Origin: Ignavibacteria bacterium UBA7675
Lineage (GTDB): Bacteria; Bacteroidota; Ignavibacteria; Kapaibacteriales; UB7675
Reading direction: 5' to 3'
NCBI GenBank assembly: GCA_002483085.1
Contig: DLHF01000026.1
Span: 107,319 to 171,318, forward strand
DNA length: 64,000 nucleotides
Shown here: one piece after another, positions 44,830-52,736 of the stretch
Numbering within the stretch: the stretch's first letter is position 1
How the letters are laid out: each line of letters starts with the position of its first letter
Translations under genes and position numbers: made by a program
Notes under the pieces: model-generated
What the model saw: only the letters and a program-made list of their open reading frames with translations
Told to the model about the DNA's origin: nothing
Databases searched by the model: none

Positions 44830-45465
44830 ATGAAAAAAGCGTTGATAGCGGACGATCATCCGATCTTTCGCAATGGGCTTAAACTCATTCTGTCCTATGA
44901 AATGGACATGTATGTAGTAGAAGCTACAAATGGTATGGAAGCACTAGACTACCTCGGTAAAAACGACGTCGACCTTGTGGTTATCGACATCGACCTGCCG
45001 GGTGTGAGTGGTCTAGATGTTGTCCGGCAGTTCAGAAAGCGCCGTCCGGCGGTACCGGTGCTTGTGGTAAGTGCTCTTCCCGAAGAAGAATACGCTGATC
45101 GCGCGCGCAAATCTGGAGCTTCGGGGTTTCTCAATAAGCAGGCCGACAAGCTCGCCTTTATGGGTGCTGTAAGAGCATTATTCCGCGAACAGCAGCACAG
45201 CCGAAAAATACCGGCCACAGTTGTACCTACAGACAGCAGCGACCACGAAGAAGAGCTTCCGCACAAACTGCTCTCCGACCGCGAGTATCAAGTATTTTGC
45301 ATGCTGGCTTCTGGTAAACCCGTAGGCGAAATTGCCGAGAAGCTATGCCTGAGCGATAAAACTGTAAGTACGCACAGGATGCGCCTGCTCAAAAAAATGA
45401 ACCTCTCCACTAATGCCGAGCTTACGAACTACGCGCTGAAGCACGAGCTTATACGGATAATGTAG
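44830..45465 (+). CDS. NarL/LuxR-type response regulator
   Basis: 211 aa from MKKALIADDHPIF, with GAGGCGGGG upstream. The receiver is complete: acidic pair D8-D9, phospho-acceptor D53 in VVIDIDLPG, S81 and K103. A linker (about 125-145) leads to a LuxR helix-turn-helix at 150-205 (LSDREYQVFCMLASGKPVGE, LCLSDKTVSTHRMRLLKKMN). It should bind DNA when phosphorylated. The probable partner is the TPR histidine kinase encoded convergently; their 3' ends overlap by 17 bp. The small protein at 48243 is a degenerate paralogue of this receiver. Confidence 0.9.
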   Translation: MKKALIADDHPIFRNGLKLILSYEMDMYVVEATNGMEALDYLGKNDVDLVVIDIDLPGVSGLDVVRQFRKRRPAVPVLVVSALPEEEYADRARKSGASGFLNKQADKLAFMGAVRALFREQQHSRKIPATVVPTDSSDHEEELPHKLLSDREYQVFCMLASGKPVGEIAEKLCLSDKTVSTHRMRLLKKMNLSTNAELTNYALKHELIRIM

Positions 45466-47335
45466 CAACAGGAATTTCAACTCTGAACGTCGTCCCCTTA
45501 CCCACAGAGCTGTAGCAATAAATACGCCCGTGCAGCACATCTACTAATTTGCGTGCAATCCATAATCCCAAGCCTGTGGACACCTCGCCACCTGTTGGCC
45601 GGGCACTCAAACGACCATATTTTTCAAATAGCTTCTGGCGGTCTTCAATTCCTATGCCCGGGCCTTCGTCTTCTACTTCTATCAGTAGATCCTCATCCAC
45701 ACGACGCGTGCGTACCCACACCCTATCGCCTGCCGACGAGAATTTCAAAGCATTGCTCACCAAATTTTCTACAACCTGCTCAAGAGCTTCGCGGCTGCCC
45801 CATAGGTGCAGTTCCGGCTCGCAACTGGAATACAACTCTACGCCCTTGCGTCCGGCTTCGGCTCTATAGCTCTGTACAATCTGCCCGACTTCCACAGATA
45901 CATCCATATCCTCCTCGGCCATGTACACAATACGCGACTCCACCGCCTGAACATGGAGCAGATTAGTCACAATACGCAGCATCCGATTGTTTGTCTGCTC
46001 CAGATTTTCCAACTGCTCCGACAGCTCGGCACTGGCCATCTTGTGATGGTGCTCTTTCAACATCGCCGATACCATGCGTGCGCCCGATAGCGGGCTTTTC
46101 AAATCGTGCGCCACAATACCGAGCATCTCGTTCTTCTCGTTGTTGAGCTCCAAAAGGCGATCATTCAGAGCGCGTACTTCTTCCAAAGCGACAGACAGTT
46201 CTTCGTTCTTCAGGCGCTCGATCTCGCGTTCCTTCTCTGCCAGATTTTTTTCAGCTTTAGCTTTCTCCAGGTCGTACTGCACTGTAAGCGCCTGTATGTT
46301 ATCCTGCATCTTCTGGCTGAGTAATTCTTCTTTTATCTGGTGAAACTGCTCGTAGTGATCGAGAGCTTTCCCGAGTTCACCCTGCTGTTTATAGAACTGA
46401 GAAAGCGCTGCGTGGGTACGATACTGCAAGTACTGATCTTCTAATCCCTCGGCAAGAGCAAGAGCTTCCTGGTAATAGAGTGCAGCCTGCTCGGGATTGT
46501 TTAATGCGGCTTCGCAATCTCCCTTTACCGACAAGCAGTACACTATCATATCTTTGTAATCTTCCGCGCGCAAGATCGGCTCGGCTTCTGCCAGATACTG
46601 CCCCGATTTTTCCGGCTGCCCCAATACGATATAGGCTTCAGCAATATTTACCCGCACAAGAGGCCGCGTAGGCATATAGTTGTAGCGGTCGGCTATTTCC
46701 AGTGCCTCGTGAAAATATTCGATTGCTCCACTATGATCTTGCATAAGGTCGCCGACAATGCTTCCTAATATCATATTAGCGTGCATACAACCATAGGAGT
46801 CGCCGATCTGCTGCGACATCTGCAGCCCATTCCGGGCATGCTCCATCGCCGGATCCTTATGGCCGAGCTTGTGGTAAAGCGCAGCGAGATTAGCACAAAC
46901 TATAGCTTGATACAGGACATCGCCCATCAGCTTCGCCAGTTCCATCGCTTCCAAATACATCGACAAAGACTCATTATGACGATTCAGCGAGTCGAGCCCA
47001 TTCGCCAAGGCACTAATAGCGACAAACCGATGCCGGTTATCAATATTGCTCCCACTCTTGTTTGCAATCTTTTTCGCCTCTTGTAGATATGGGAGCGCGC
47101 TCACAGCATCGGTCAGAAGCCGGGACTTCCCCATGGACAGCAAGCCGCGCACAAGACTTTCGGCATCCCCTAATCTTACAGCAAGCGCATAAGCCTGCTC
47201 TGCAAATGTAAGACTCTCGCTGTATTTGCCGGGCAAGTGGCCATAGCTTTCGCTCAACTCGCAGAGTGCACGGAGTTTGTCGTTGCCATCTTCCAGCGTC
47301 GGCAACTGCGCTTCAAGTGCTTCTATTCTATCCAT
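45449..47335 (-). CDS. TPR-containing soluble histidine kinase
   Basis: 628 aa from MDRIEALEAQLPTLE (47335; a TTG two codons upstream is also possible). Residues about 20-335 are tetratricopeptide repeats (for example LAALYHKLGHKDPAMEHARNG, YYQEALALAEGLEDQYLQY). A coiled coil follows at 345-400 (EKAKAEKNLAEKEREIERL). The kinase core has the H-box AHDLKSPLSG with His410, N-box NLVSNALKF, and G-boxes DEGPGIG and STGLGLWIARKL. There is no membrane segment, so it senses a cytoplasmic partner through its TPRs. This architecture is common in Bacteroidota. The response regulator faces it convergently. Confidence 0.88.
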   Translation of the reverse strand: MDRIEALEAQLPTLEDGNDKLRALCELSESYGHLPGKYSESLTFAEQAYALAVRLGDAESLVRGLLSMGKSRLLTDAVSALPYLQEAKKIANKSGSNIDNRHRFVAISALANGLDSLNRHNESLSMYLEAMELAKLMGDVLYQAIVCANLAALYHKLGHKDPAMEHARNGLQMSQQIGDSYGCMHANMILGSIVGDLMQDHSGAIEYFHEALEIADRYNYMPTRPLVRVNIAEAYIVLGQPEKSGQYLAEAEPILRAEDYKDMIVYCLSVKGDCEAALNNPEQAALYYQEALALAEGLEDQYLQYRTHAALSQFYKQQGELGKALDHYEQFHQIKEELLSQKMQDNIQALTVQYDLEKAKAEKNLAEKEREIERLKNEELSVALEEVRALNDRLLELNNEKNEMLGIVAHDLKSPLSGARMVSAMLKEHHHKMASAELSEQLENLEQTNNRMLRIVTNLLHVQAVESRIVYMAEEDMDVSVEVGQIVQSYRAEAGRKGVELYSSCEPELHLWGSREALEQVVENLVSNALKFSSAGDRVWVRTRRVDEDLLIEVEDEGPGIGIEDRQKLFEKYGRLSARPTGGEVSTGLGLWIARKLVDVLHGRIYCYSSVGKGTTFRVEIPVATLSV

Positions 47336-47371
47336 ATGCAATTTTATAATTTCTTAATTCTATCATGCCCG

Positions 47372-47539
47372 TGTAGGACAAACACCTACAACAATGGCAT
47401 AGCGAGGCTACATTGATACCGCTCTGGCAGGCGGGTACCAGAATGCAAAAAGTTTCATCTCCAAAATTACCCTAAAAACAATGTTTTTCCCACTACACGT
47501 TTTTTGCCTTTACCTTGTGGATTCAGTGTTTGTCCTACA
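47372..47539. promoter_or_regulatory. Dyad and distant inverted half-site upstream of the kinase gene
   Basis: TGTAGG-ACAAACA-CCTACA (47372-47390) is a perfect 6-bp dyad, 37-55 nt upstream of the kinase start. Its left part, TGTAGGACAAACAC, recurs exactly in inverted form, GTGTTTGTCCTACA, at 47526-47539, just before a -7-like box on the plus strand. A 14-bp match at 140 bp is unlikely by chance. A shared regulator site is the simplest reading. Confidence 0.45.
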
Positions 47540-47720
47540 AAAGAAGGCATCGATCACTTCGTACATTTGCAGTGTAAGCAACGATGATAGTTCTGATGAT
47601 ATTGTTCTTTGATTGATAAATATGCCGACCATACAGCCTCGCCGCGGCTGTGCATTCGGGCTTTCACTCTCCTGCTTGTGTATCACCCCAAGCATACATA
47701 CCCAGCCATCTTCTCCAACC

Positions 47721-47808
47721 AATGCACTCCCCGCTCATCTTTTGCCGCCGCCGACAAGGAATACTAATACACTCCCCACGTATCTTTCGCCGCCGCCGAC
47801 AGGAATAC
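47721..47808 (+). repeat. Imperfect tandem duplication of about 43 bp
   Basis: Two units (47721-47763 and 47766-47808) share AAT.CACTCCCC, CATCT or TATCT, and TTGCCGCCGCCGACAAGGAA-like ends. The period is 45 bp, which equals 15 codons. In the plus frame it repeats TNALPAHLLPPPTRN as TNTLPTYLSPPPTGI. Confidence 0.6.
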
Positions 47809-48242
47809 GAGCTCTACTCACTGCAATAAGCGGTACAAGTAGCCTATCGGCTCTATCGCATCCCGGTGGAACGCAATGATGATCCACGCACTCCTGGCAC
47901 CGCACAAGCGGGCGACAACACCACAGTTGCCCGCCTTGTATAGGAACAGACAGCCGTGGTCGCGGAATACGAGCATGATTTCTGAAAAAAGAAGTGTTAC
48001 GCCAGCACCGGCACTCATGTCGGAGCTTTTTACCATTTGGCGAAATACAGCAAACAACGTCGGCAACAACGGGCTGCGCTCTATCTACTTTCTGTCTCGT
48101 ATTCGGACAATTACAAGAATAAGAGCCAAGCCCGTACACATACTTTTCTTCACAAAAGGACGATAGTCGATCTTCACAAAAGAGCGTGAAACAACTTCAT
48201 CATACAAGCACATAGACATACGATTGATTAAAGCAACTGACT

Positions 48243-48635
48243 ATGCATGTCGTTTTACTAGTCCATAGCCACAGCATCTACCGCGCCGCTATCAGGCTTT
48301 TGCTCGCCTACGAGCTGGGCCTGCGCGTGATAGAAGCCGCCGATACTCATACCGCTCTGCTGTACCTAGAGCGCGAGCAGATAGACCTGATTATTCAGGG
48401 CACCGACCTACCGGACAAAGGCGAGCTACGAATCATCAAACACGCAAAAAAGTATCATCCGGACCTGCCTGTACTCCTGCTGGCCACCCACCACAGGCAC
48501 CGAGTCGCAGAAAAAGCCCGGAGGCTGGGAGTGTATATTGTGGAGCCGGAGGGTGAAACCTCTACATTTCTGTCCACAATCCATTCGTTCGCTTCGGCAT
48601 CTGTTCTTCAGAAAGCCAATCTCGTCCAGTCATAG
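48243..48635 (+). CDS. Stand-alone pseudo-receiver protein, paralogue of the adjacent response regulator
   Basis: 130 aa from MHVVLLVHSHSIYRAAI. It aligns without gaps to the receiver of the response regulator encoded at 44830 over the first 110 residues (for example SIYRAAIRLLLAYELGLRVI against PIFRNGLKLILSYEMDMYVV). Every residue needed for phosphorylation is changed: D8 to H8, D9 to S9, D53 to G53, S81 to A81, K103 to E103. It has no DNA-binding domain. It should be unable to accept phosphate and may act as a decoy or protein-binding partner of the kinase or sigma factor. It lies 254 bp before the ECF sigma gene. Confidence 0.75.
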   Translation: MHVVLLVHSHSIYRAAIRLLLAYELGLRVIEAADTHTALLYLEREQIDLIIQGTDLPDKGELRIIKHAKKYHPDLPVLLLATHHRHRVAEKARRLGVYIVEPEGETSTFLSTIHSFASASVLQKANLVQS

Positions 48636-48801
48636 TAGCTCCAGCCCAAACACATCCGGTCGGGTACCGCAATAGAGTTTTTGATCCTACCGTACAATCC
48701 ACACTCTTTCGTCTACATGGTGCAATGCTCTGCCACTGCCCTGCGTCTACTTCCCACAAAACCAGCTTTTTTGTGCAAATTTCGGCAAAAATTAATATTT
48801 T

Positions 48802-48833
48802 TTTGTGATGGTTGTTTTTTCTGTGTAACCTTT
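48802..48833 (+). promoter_or_regulatory. Possible promoter of the ECF sigma gene
   Basis: TTTTG ending at 48805, a 20-nt spacer, then TAACCTTT (48826-48833), one base off TAnnTTTG. The start codon is 57 nt downstream. It could also be a sigma-specific autoregulated site, which I cannot judge. Confidence 0.35.
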
Positions 48834-48889
48834 CTCTCGCAATGCACACTTACCCGGTTGTATGTGCACGGGTATATATCGGCGTAGAT

Positions 48890-49441
48890 ATGGAACATCG
48901 AACCAGACAGGCACTCTTTATGGAGCTCCTTAACCCGGCCTACGGCAGTCTGGAGAAATTTGTGCTGGCCATGACACGCAACCGCGAAACGGCGCGGGAT
49001 ATTATCCACGAAACTGTGAGTATCGCGTTTCAGCAGTTTGACAAAATACGGCACAAAGAAGCGTTTCTCAGCTATCTGTTTACAATCGCTGTGCGCGTGC
49101 ATAGGCAGTACCAAGCCTATAGCAAACGCACTGCCGAAGTACAAGAAGATTTTTGGGAATATATGTGCGATAGCAGTGTATCTCCCGAAACAGCGGCAGA
49201 CTACAGAGCATTGTATGAAGCGCTCGATAAGCTGCCGGAACAACAGCGAGAAGCAGTAGTGATGTTTGAGCTGCTCGGGTTTTCGATGAAGGAAATTCAG
49301 AAAGTGCAGGGTGGAACGCTCGTAAGCGTAAAAGTGAGAATCTCGCGGGCGAGAAAGAAGTTAGCGCACATCCTCGGTGTCGACAGCGATAGCAGGCAGC
49401 AGACGGCTTCGCGGGTACTCCGCGATTCTCTGGCAATCTGA
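48890..49441 (+). CDS. ECF-type RNA polymerase sigma factor
   Basis: 183 aa from MEHRTRQALFMELLNPAYG; a longer frame upstream lacks a ribosome site. Sigma region 2 at about 18-85 (SLEKFVLAMTRNRETARDIIHE, TVSIAFQQFDKIRHKEAFLSYL). Sigma region 4 at about 110-165 (ALYEALDKLPEQQREAVVMF, ELLGFSMKEIQKVQGGTLVS, VKVRISRARKKLAHIL) forms the -35 helix-turn-helix. It has no region 1 or 3. The next gene, 31 bp on, encodes a membrane-anchored protein placed and built like an anti-sigma factor. Confidence 0.88.
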   Translation: MEHRTRQALFMELLNPAYGSLEKFVLAMTRNRETARDIIHETVSIAFQQFDKIRHKEAFLSYLFTIAVRVHRQYQAYSKRTAEVQEDFWEYMCDSSVSPETAADYRALYEALDKLPEQQREAVVMFELLGFSMKEIQKVQGGTLVSVKVRISRARKKLAHILGVDSDSRQQTASRVLRDSLAI

Positions 49442-49472
49442 TCCGTTTTCCCCATTTTCTATATGCGGTACT

Positions 49473-51035
49473 ATGAAACCGACGCGACGCCATATCGACG
49501 ATATTTTTGCAGAAGTTCGGCCCGTGCAGCCGAAAGCACCTCTGTGCTCTGCAGATGAGCTGCGCGCAGTTATCAATTCGAACGCAGTAGCAGGCCATAG
49601 CCGCTCCTTCACACGCTTTTTCACAGCAAGAACAATGGCTGCGGCTGCTATTCTCGTCGTGTCGACCGCAACAGGTATATTTATGTCGTCGCGTAGCGAT
49701 GAACAGCAGAACCCTCTTACAATGCGAAGTCAGCAAACACGGGTAACAACTCAAGCGGAAACACCAATACCGCAACAACAAGAAACACCAGCACAACAGC
49801 AGGCAGAAACGCCAACACAAGGAGTAACTCAGGCAGCCAAAGCACCTACAGTTCCGCAACAAAAGAGAGCCGATGCTCAGGTGGCTCGTACTACCAGCGA
49901 TGCCCCGATAGCCTCTGTGGTAACAACTATCGGCGGCAGGACACCCACTGCGCGCAAGAGATCAGAACTACCAGCATTAGTGTCGCCTCTGAAAATACGC
50001 GGTTTGCATTTTCTCGATCTTTCAGACAGCGATCTGGAACGGATTGGAGTGACACGCACACCTCATGGCTATGAACTGGCTGCCCAGGAGATTGTGCGCT
50101 ACGACGACCGCGAAACACGCAACCATATGACGCTCACGCGGAGCAATGGCGATAATATGTCGCTGGAATTTCATAAGAATCGCTTTAAAGAATTTTACTC
50201 TACGTACTTTGGCGGCGACACAACCGAGCAAGTAGCAACACTCAGATATAAAATATCTCTGGATACATTTGCCACTGCCTGCCAGCCCATTCGCTATCCC
50301 AAAGCTAGTACGATGCAGCCTCTGGCCTCTCCGCTGATTATATCGCAGGACTACTACCGCGATGCCAACGACGAAGGCCGCCTTGTCGTGACATTTGAAA
50401 ATCCGATGCTACTGGATTCTATCTCGAAGTTCAGCCGACAAGTCTTTGAGATGTACACATCCCTGGCACCTGAATCAGCCACAGAATGTCGCGACATTAC
50501 AAAATACTCCCTGCTGTCGAAGCTCGTACCTGTTCGCATCCGTATGCGGTCGGACGACGCGACTTCGGAGCGGGCATCCGGAAGCGATATTATTCTGTGG
50601 TATTATCCCTCGCGCGAATTTATCGACGCACTGCCGCAAGAGCTCGCCGACCAACTGCGTATCGAGCTCGGCTTTACAACTCTTGTGGAAGAGGGAGTGC
50701 TCCATGCCGATGATCTGAAACAACGATACTGCGGTGAATACAGCTTTACGGATGTATGCCGCACAAAAGACGGAGCTATTTCTATTTCGTCGATTGTACC
50801 TAATCCCGCTTCGGATAGAGCAATGGTAAAAGTACATGTTACGGAACAGCGGAACTTTACCGTGTCGCTCCACGACATGTCTGGCAACCGCGTTGCCCAT
50901 CTTACCAATCTGCAATTGATCGACAGCGATATCGTTACTATCGACGTTTCCGACAAGCCTGCTGGCACCTACCTGATAGCGATTACAAGCGACAAGGGCG
51001 AGCAGGTGGTAGAGCGACTTATTGTAAGCAGATAA
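49473..51035 (+). CDS. Membrane-anchored anti-sigma-like protein with a T9SS-type C-terminal module
   Basis: 520 aa from MKPTRRHIDDIFAEVRP. Residues 1-53 are soluble and polar, followed by one transmembrane helix at about 55-72 (MAAAAILVVSTATGIFM); with no signal peptide, the N terminus should be cytoplasmic, as in anti-sigma factors encoded right after ECF genes. A Gln/Thr/Pro-rich stalk (75-150) and a folded periplasmic region (about 190-425) follow. The last 85 residues match a T9SS type A sorting module (ISSIVPNPASDRAMVKVHV, VSLHDMSGNRVAHL, GTYLIAITS). An inner-membrane protein with such a tail is unusual; the module may serve here as a folded sensor or binding domain. No zinc-binding anti-sigma motif is seen. 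Confidence 0.7.
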   Translation: MKPTRRHIDDIFAEVRPVQPKAPLCSADELRAVINSNAVAGHSRSFTRFFTARTMAAAAILVVSTATGIFMSSRSDEQQNPLTMRSQQTRVTTQAETPIPQQQETPAQQQAETPTQGVTQAAKAPTVPQQKRADAQVARTTSDAPIASVVTTIGGRTPTARKRSELPALVSPLKIRGLHFLDLSDSDLERIGVTRTPHGYELAAQEIVRYDDRETRNHMTLTRSNGDNMSLEFHKNRFKEFYSTYFGGDTTEQVATLRYKISLDTFATACQPIRYPKASTMQPLASPLIISQDYYRDANDEGRLVVTFENPMLLDSISKFSRQVFEMYTSLAPESATECRDITKYSLLSKLVPVRIRMRSDDATSERASGSDIILWYYPSREFIDALPQELADQLRIELGFTTLVEEGVLHADDLKQRYCGEYSFTDVCRTKDGAISISSIVPNPASDRAMVKVHVTEQRNFTVSLHDMSGNRVAHLTNLQLIDSDIVTIDVSDKPAGTYLIAITSDKGEQVVERLIVSR

Positions 51036-51057
51036 CAATAACAATCCGGATTATACT

Positions 51058-51645
51058 ATGAAACAACTTCTGGCTATCATTACAGGTGTATGTATATCAC
51101 TCGCACCCTCCTTTGCACAGGATGGAAAAGACACGCCGAAAGAGTCGCAGTCTACTCGCGAATTTATACGCGAATACGAAGCAGCTCTTAAGCCCTATCG
51201 CGAGCAGATGAACGAACTGGCAGGCAGGATGGAAACAGATGTGAAGCCTCTGCACGACCAGCAAGAGCAGCTCGCTAAAGAAGTGAAAAAAGAGATGGAA
51301 CCTCTGGAGGCACGGCGGGAAGCTCTCGGCTATAAATTTCAGGCTGAAGTCGATCTCCTCGCAAATTCCAATCCTACAACCGTTGACTACGAACAAGGCA
51401 TGCGGCGTATCAGAGCTACCTACGATCCCGAGGCAGCAAAGCTCCGCGAGGAAATGGATGCCGTGCAGAAAAAATTTGATGCGCGGATACAAGCTCTTCA
51501 AAAAGCAATTGACCAAGTGTACTCGCGCTATGAGCCAGAACGCAGAAAAATTCAGCTTGAAATCGATAAGATAAACGCAAAGTATCGCAAACAACTCGAT
51601 GCGATGCGCGACAATAGCCAAACGACAACTGATCCAGCGAAATAA
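51058..51645 (+). CDS. Periplasmic coiled-coil protein
   Basis: 195 aa. The signal peptide MKQLLAIITGVCISLAPSFA is cut at AQ near residue 21. The remainder is almost wholly helical and charged with heptad patterns (REQMNELAGRMETDVKPLHD, RKIQLEIDKINAKYRKQLDA), rich in Glu, Lys, Gln and Arg. I recognise no family beyond a general likeness to periplasmic coiled-coil chaperones. It starts 22 bp after the anti-sigma-like gene, so it is probably in the same operon as the sigma factor. Confidence 0.65.
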   Translation: MKQLLAIITGVCISLAPSFAQDGKDTPKESQSTREFIREYEAALKPYREQMNELAGRMETDVKPLHDQQEQLAKEVKKEMEPLEARREALGYKFQAEVDLLANSNPTTVDYEQGMRRIRATYDPEAAKLREEMDAVQKKFDARIQALQKAIDQVYSRYEPERRKIQLEIDKINAKYRKQLDAMRDNSQTTTDPAK

Positions 51646-51687
51646 CCGAACCGTTCTTCTTTATTTTATTTTATTCGGAGTACAACA

Positions 51688-52431
51688 ATGAAAACTCTTC
51701 TCTCCCTCGCAGCCTTCGGTGTTATGGCGTTTTCATGCACTCTCTCGGCACAGCCCAAACTCGAAATCGTAGAAAACGACCACCTGAAAGGCGAAACCTA
51801 CGACTGGGGTACAATCAGCTTCAAACAATCTCCGCTTAAAGCCGATATTACCCTGAAAAACTCAGGTACTGAAAAGCTGACGCTGAACGATCCGAAACCT
51901 ACATGCGGCTGTACAACAGCTCCGCTAGAGAAAAAAGAACTCGCACCCGGCGAATCTACGACAATGCACGTAACGCTGAATGTGAGCCATGCAGGCCCGG
52001 TGACAAAAAGCATCTCGCTGACGAGCAACGACCCGAATAGTGCTACAAAAATCATGTATCTGAAAGCTAATATCGAACGCGCTCTTAATCTCTCGCCTTC
52101 CTATCTGTCGTTCAGCGATCTGGAAGTTGGTAAAGAGTCGACAGTGACGGTAAAAGTAGTAAACTCCTCCAAAGAAGATGTGACCATCTCTGACTTCTCG
52201 GCTTCCAACGGAGCAAAAATTAATCTCGATAAACCCGTTGTGATCAAAGCCGGTGGCGAAGTATCGCTTACAGCATCTGCTAAACCAGATAAAGTAGGCT
52301 ACTACAATACAACCGTTACAATGAAAACGACACACCCGGACTTCCCGACACTCGAAGTGCAGGGCTACGGCAATGTGATGGAGCCAAAACAATCGAAAGT
52401 GTTCAACACATTGAGCACGCCCGCAAAATAA
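51688..52431 (+). CDS. DUF1573 secreted protein
   Basis: 247 aa from MKTLLSLAAFGVMAFSC. The signal peptide ends near SAQP (about 22). Two tandem immunoglobulin-like beta domains follow. The first (about 40-135) carries TLKNSGTEKLTLNDPKPTCG with the CGCT motif typical of DUF1573; the second (about 140-235) is similar without it. Such proteins are common in Bacteroidota envelopes, and the function is unknown. It is the last gene of the sigma operon and is followed at once by an intrinsic terminator. Confidence 0.78.
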   Translation: MKTLLSLAAFGVMAFSCTLSAQPKLEIVENDHLKGETYDWGTISFKQSPLKADITLKNSGTEKLTLNDPKPTCGCTTAPLEKKELAPGESTTMHVTLNVSHAGPVTKSISLTSNDPNSATKIMYLKANIERALNLSPSYLSFSDLEVGKESTVTVKVVNSSKEDVTISDFSASNGAKINLDKPVVIKAGGEVSLTASAKPDKVGYYNTTVTMKTTHPDFPTLEVQGYGNVMEPKQSKVFNTLSTPAK

Positions 52432-52452
52432 TCTGCTTACCGCATATCGGTA

Positions 52453-52488
52453 AAAGCCAGGCGGTTCTCCGTCTGGCTTTTATTTTAT
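52453..52488 (+). terminator. Intrinsic terminator of the sigma-factor operon
   Basis: AAAAGCCAGGCGG, loop TTCT, CCGTCTGGCTTTT (a 13-bp stem with one G-U pair), continuing TATTTTATT. It starts 22 bp after the DUF1573 stop. The A-rich left side also makes it usable from the minus strand. Confidence 0.9.
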
Positions 52489-52532
52489 TATATCATGCCG
52501 ACTGCCCTCTGCAGCAATCTCCATCTATCTAT

Positions 52533-52593
52533 GGCGCTTCGGTCTTCGCTCATACCTTTGGCCTCTGCACCGCGCTGCACAGCCGCCGTGTGG
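52533..52593 (-). repeat. Dispersed element, module B copy 11, with decayed module A
   Basis: Reverse copy: GGCGCTTCGGTCTTCGC, then CTCTGCACCGCGCTGCAC and AGCCGCCGTGTGG. It starts 45 bp beyond the operon terminator, tail end towards the DUF1573 stop. A decayed module A follows (about 52600-52690, ATCGCACATTGTCACCG and CAGCGACGCCCGCG). Confidence 0.85.
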
Positions 52594-52736
52594 CTTCCCA
52601 CCGCCATCGCACATTGTCACCGTAGCAACGCCGCAAAGACGAACCTGCGATTAAAACAGACGCTACCAGCGACGCCCGCGCTTCCTGTAGACACAAAACA
52701 AAGTATATATCCCGTCACCCGCCCTATTATCACTCC

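Larger units (their letters stand above)
47336..48242. other. Long region without a convincing gene
   Basis: 907 bp between the kinase and the pseudo-receiver. It holds the dyad at 47372-47390, a half-copy of it in inverted orientation (47526-47539), a -7-like TACATTTG (47562-47569), and a tandem duplication of about 43 bp (47721-47808). A plus-strand frame from ATG 47622 to 47879 (85 codons) covers the duplication but has no ribosome site or domain. From 47880 to 48242 I see nothing. A frame at 47818-48069 on the minus strand is hydrophobic but has no support. Confidence 0.45.

Noticed and set aside
47818..48069. 83-codon hydrophobic frame on the minus strand
   Set aside because: No start context, no domain, and overlapping frames on the other strand are equally open.
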